Shown here: positions 62,891 to 64,000 of the stretch, piece by piece
Numbering within the stretch: the first letter of the stretch is position 1
Layout: every line of letters starts with the position of its first letter
The notes under the pieces: generated by a model
Told to the model about the DNA's origin: nothing
Seen by the model: the letters and a program-made list of their open reading frames with translations, nothing else
Databases searched by the model: none
Source of the DNA: UBA5429 sp942493315
Lineage (GTDB): Bacteria; Bacteroidota; Bacteroidia; Bacteroidales; WCHB1-69
NCBI GenBank assembly: GCA_942493315.1
Contig: OW818690.1
Coordinates: forward strand, 1,302,001 to 1,366,000
DNA: 64,000 nt
Direction: 5' to 3'
Position numbers and translations under genes: made by a program

Positions 62891-63373
62891 TTAATCTTCA
62901 AAAAATTGATTGTAATCTTTGGGATATACCCCTGTATCGATCGCTTTTTCTAATGGAAAAAGGAAAAAGGTGGATTCAGATTCAGCACAAAGTTCCCCTT
63001 TTTCATTGAATAATTCAGCTTTTACAAAACCTAAATTTCTTTTTATTTCAATTAATTCCCCTTTTACTGTAATTTTTGACTGAGGATTAACCACCTCTTT
63101 TTTATATTTAACGGACAATCGGGATGTTACTCCGGCCGTTTTAGCTTTTATGTAAATCGTCCATGCAGAAATTTCGTCTAAAAGCAACGCCTGAATCCCT
63201 CCATGAACAATTCCTGGATACCCTTCAAACTGAGTTTGAGGAACCCAATCTGCAGTAATTTGGTTATCTTCTTCAAAAAATGTTAAATTTAATCCAATCG
63301 GATTATGGGGAGAACAAGCTATACAATGGTAATTAGTAACAGCAAAAACGTTTTTAATTTTTCTTCTCATCAC
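62891..63373 (-). CDS. PaaI-type hotdog-fold thioesterase
   Basis: 160 residues of the hotdog acyl-CoA thioesterase superfamily. Signature GYPGIVHGGIQALLLDEISAW (about 60-80), where His-Gly-Gly-x(4)-Leu-x-Asp-Glu is the substrate-binding/catalytic pattern, followed by SRLSVKYKKEVVN. The N-terminal CIACSPHNPIGLNL is commonly seen in this subgroup. The acyl-CoA substrate is unknown; the divergent acyl-CoA ligase next door makes fatty-acid metabolism plausible. Either of the first two Met codons may be the start. Confidence 0.82.
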   Translation of the reverse strand: MMRRKIKNVFAVTNYHCIACSPHNPIGLNLTFFEEDNQITADWVPQTQFEGYPGIVHGGIQALLLDEISAWTIYIKAKTAGVTSRLSVKYKKEVVNPQSKITVKGELIEIKRNLGFVKAELFNEKGELCAESESTFFLFPLEKAIDTGVYPKDYNQFFED

Positions 63374-63494
63374 TTATCTTTCTTGTTAACAATAGTTTGT
63401 GAAATAGTTTTAGCTTATGGTTTTAAAAGGTAAAAGTACCGAAAAACAATGAAATAGTGAGAATAAAAAATTTGAACATGTAAAAATGATTTAT

Positions 63495-63502
63495 TATATT
63501 TG
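63495..63502 (+). promoter_or_regulatory. -7 promoter element for the acyl-CoA ligase gene
   Basis: TATATTTG followed by C; the ATG begins 5 bases after the element. Confidence 0.5.
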
Positions 63503-63506
63503 CTGC

Positions 63507-64000
63507 ATGGAAATTCTCAGAACTTTTGATCTTTTGGATCGTTACAAGGCCAACTTTCAGAAAGTGGATGCCTTTGGTGTTAAGGAAAATAAAAAATGGA
63601 TAACCTATTCCACAAACGATTATATTGACTATGCTTACCATTTTGCATGTGGTTTGTTGGAACTGGGTTTTCAAAAAGGGGACAAAATTGCAACCATCTC
63701 TCATAATCGTCCGGAATGGAATTTTATTGATATGGGAATGTCAATGATCGGAATCGTGCATGTACCTCTTTATACTTCTTTAAATCTCCAGGAATATACA
63801 GAAGTTATTAATCATTGCGATGCCAGAATGTTAATCATTTCTGATCGGATTTTGTATAAAAAATTGGAATCCGTATTTCAACAACTTCCAAAAATTGAAA
63901 AAGTATTCACTTTTGATGAGATTCCCGGAGCAACCCAATGGAAAATGATTGTACAGCTCGGAATTGATCATAAATCAAAGTGGATCGATAAAGTGAATGA
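63507..64000 (+). CDS. AMP-dependent acyl-CoA synthetase, N-terminal part (runs off right edge)
   Basis: The plus frame from ATG 63507 stays open to the edge (about 164 residues) and reads MEILRTFDLLDRYKANF, then WITYSTNDYIDYAYHFACGLLELGFQKGDKIATISHNRPEWNFIDMGMS and IVHVPLYTSLNLQEYTEVINHCDARMLI. This is the N-terminal domain of a long-chain fatty-acid-CoA ligase of the FAA1/AMP-binding group. The ATP-binding motifs lie beyond the window. Divergent from the thioesterase gene. The promoter is so close to the ATG that the message may be leaderless. Confidence 0.88.
   Translation, partial: MEILRTFDLLDRYKANFQKVDAFGVKENKKWITYSTNDYIDYAYHFACGLLELGFQKGDKIATISHNRPEWNFIDMGMSMIGIVHVPLYTSLNLQEYTEVINHCDARMLIISDRILYKKLESVFQQLPKIEKVFTFDEIPGATQWKMIVQLGIDHKSKWIDKVN

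Overview
The window is AT-rich chromosomal DNA from a member of the Bacteroidota. The evidence is the repeated phylum-type -7 promoter element TAnnTTTG at 5' ends on both strands, the weak Shine-Dalgarno signals, and gene architectures typical of the phylum: a NagB/PIG-L fusion, a MurF/alanine racemase fusion, a single-chain SecDF, a PorT-type outer-membrane barrel, a PorE-like TPR/propeller/OmpA protein and many lipoproteins. A phytoene synthase at the left edge suggests a pigmented, probably environmental lineage. I cannot place it below phylum.

Layout. 1-14,479 is mostly housekeeping: crtB (partial), an E2-like acyltransferase, NagB/PIG-L, a DUF4340-ribD-yigZ operon, a TetR regulator divergent from pepP, then tilS, a membrane protein, sufS and tex. 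14,480-26,985 is an accessory region. It holds a 7-bp microsatellite array, a SecD-head lipoprotein, a DUF4919 protein, and then a long same-strand run of small genes: an isochorismatase-like hydrolase, a VapBC-type toxin-antitoxin pair, secreted proteins of unknown function, a broken metallophosphoesterase, a CDF-like cation transporter, an STM3941-family protein and a 21-repeat WG protein. Related intergenic elements and an attC-like dyad punctuate this run, so it looks like a gene-cassette array without a visible integrase. 26,986-33,100 returns to core genes: recA, a TPR lipoprotein, ruvB, a PorT-like barrel, a FAH-family hydrolase, a NupG-like transporter and a PAS protein. A second composite repeat island follows at 33,139-33,582.

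33,701-40,574 holds two tandem giant VIT-VWA-DUF2135 surface proteins, followed by secDF, a GC-rich intergenic repeat element and a PorE-like protein. 46,801-58,830 is a dense informational and cell-wall block: grpE-dnaJ, tRNA-Gln, nusA-infB (with no rimP in front), pdxA, murF-alr and a membrane nucleotide-sugar dehydratase. On the opposite strand, 58,835-63,373 carries a nitronate monooxygenase-like enzyme, a LytTR regulator with three direct repeats between the two genes, tadA-glmM and a hotdog thioesterase. The right edge starts an acyl-CoA ligase.

Main points of interest: (i) the cassette-like run with repeated intergenic elements; (ii) composite islands of 7-8 bp 'phrases' that recur at separate loci and run into the 3' ends of genes; (iii) the VIT-VWA-DUF2135 pair carrying TonB-plug-like inserts; (iv) candidate operators upstream of grpE, recA and the nitronate monooxygenase gene; (v) an E2-like protein lacking the canonical catalytic histidine. 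All positions were read by eye; no database search was run.
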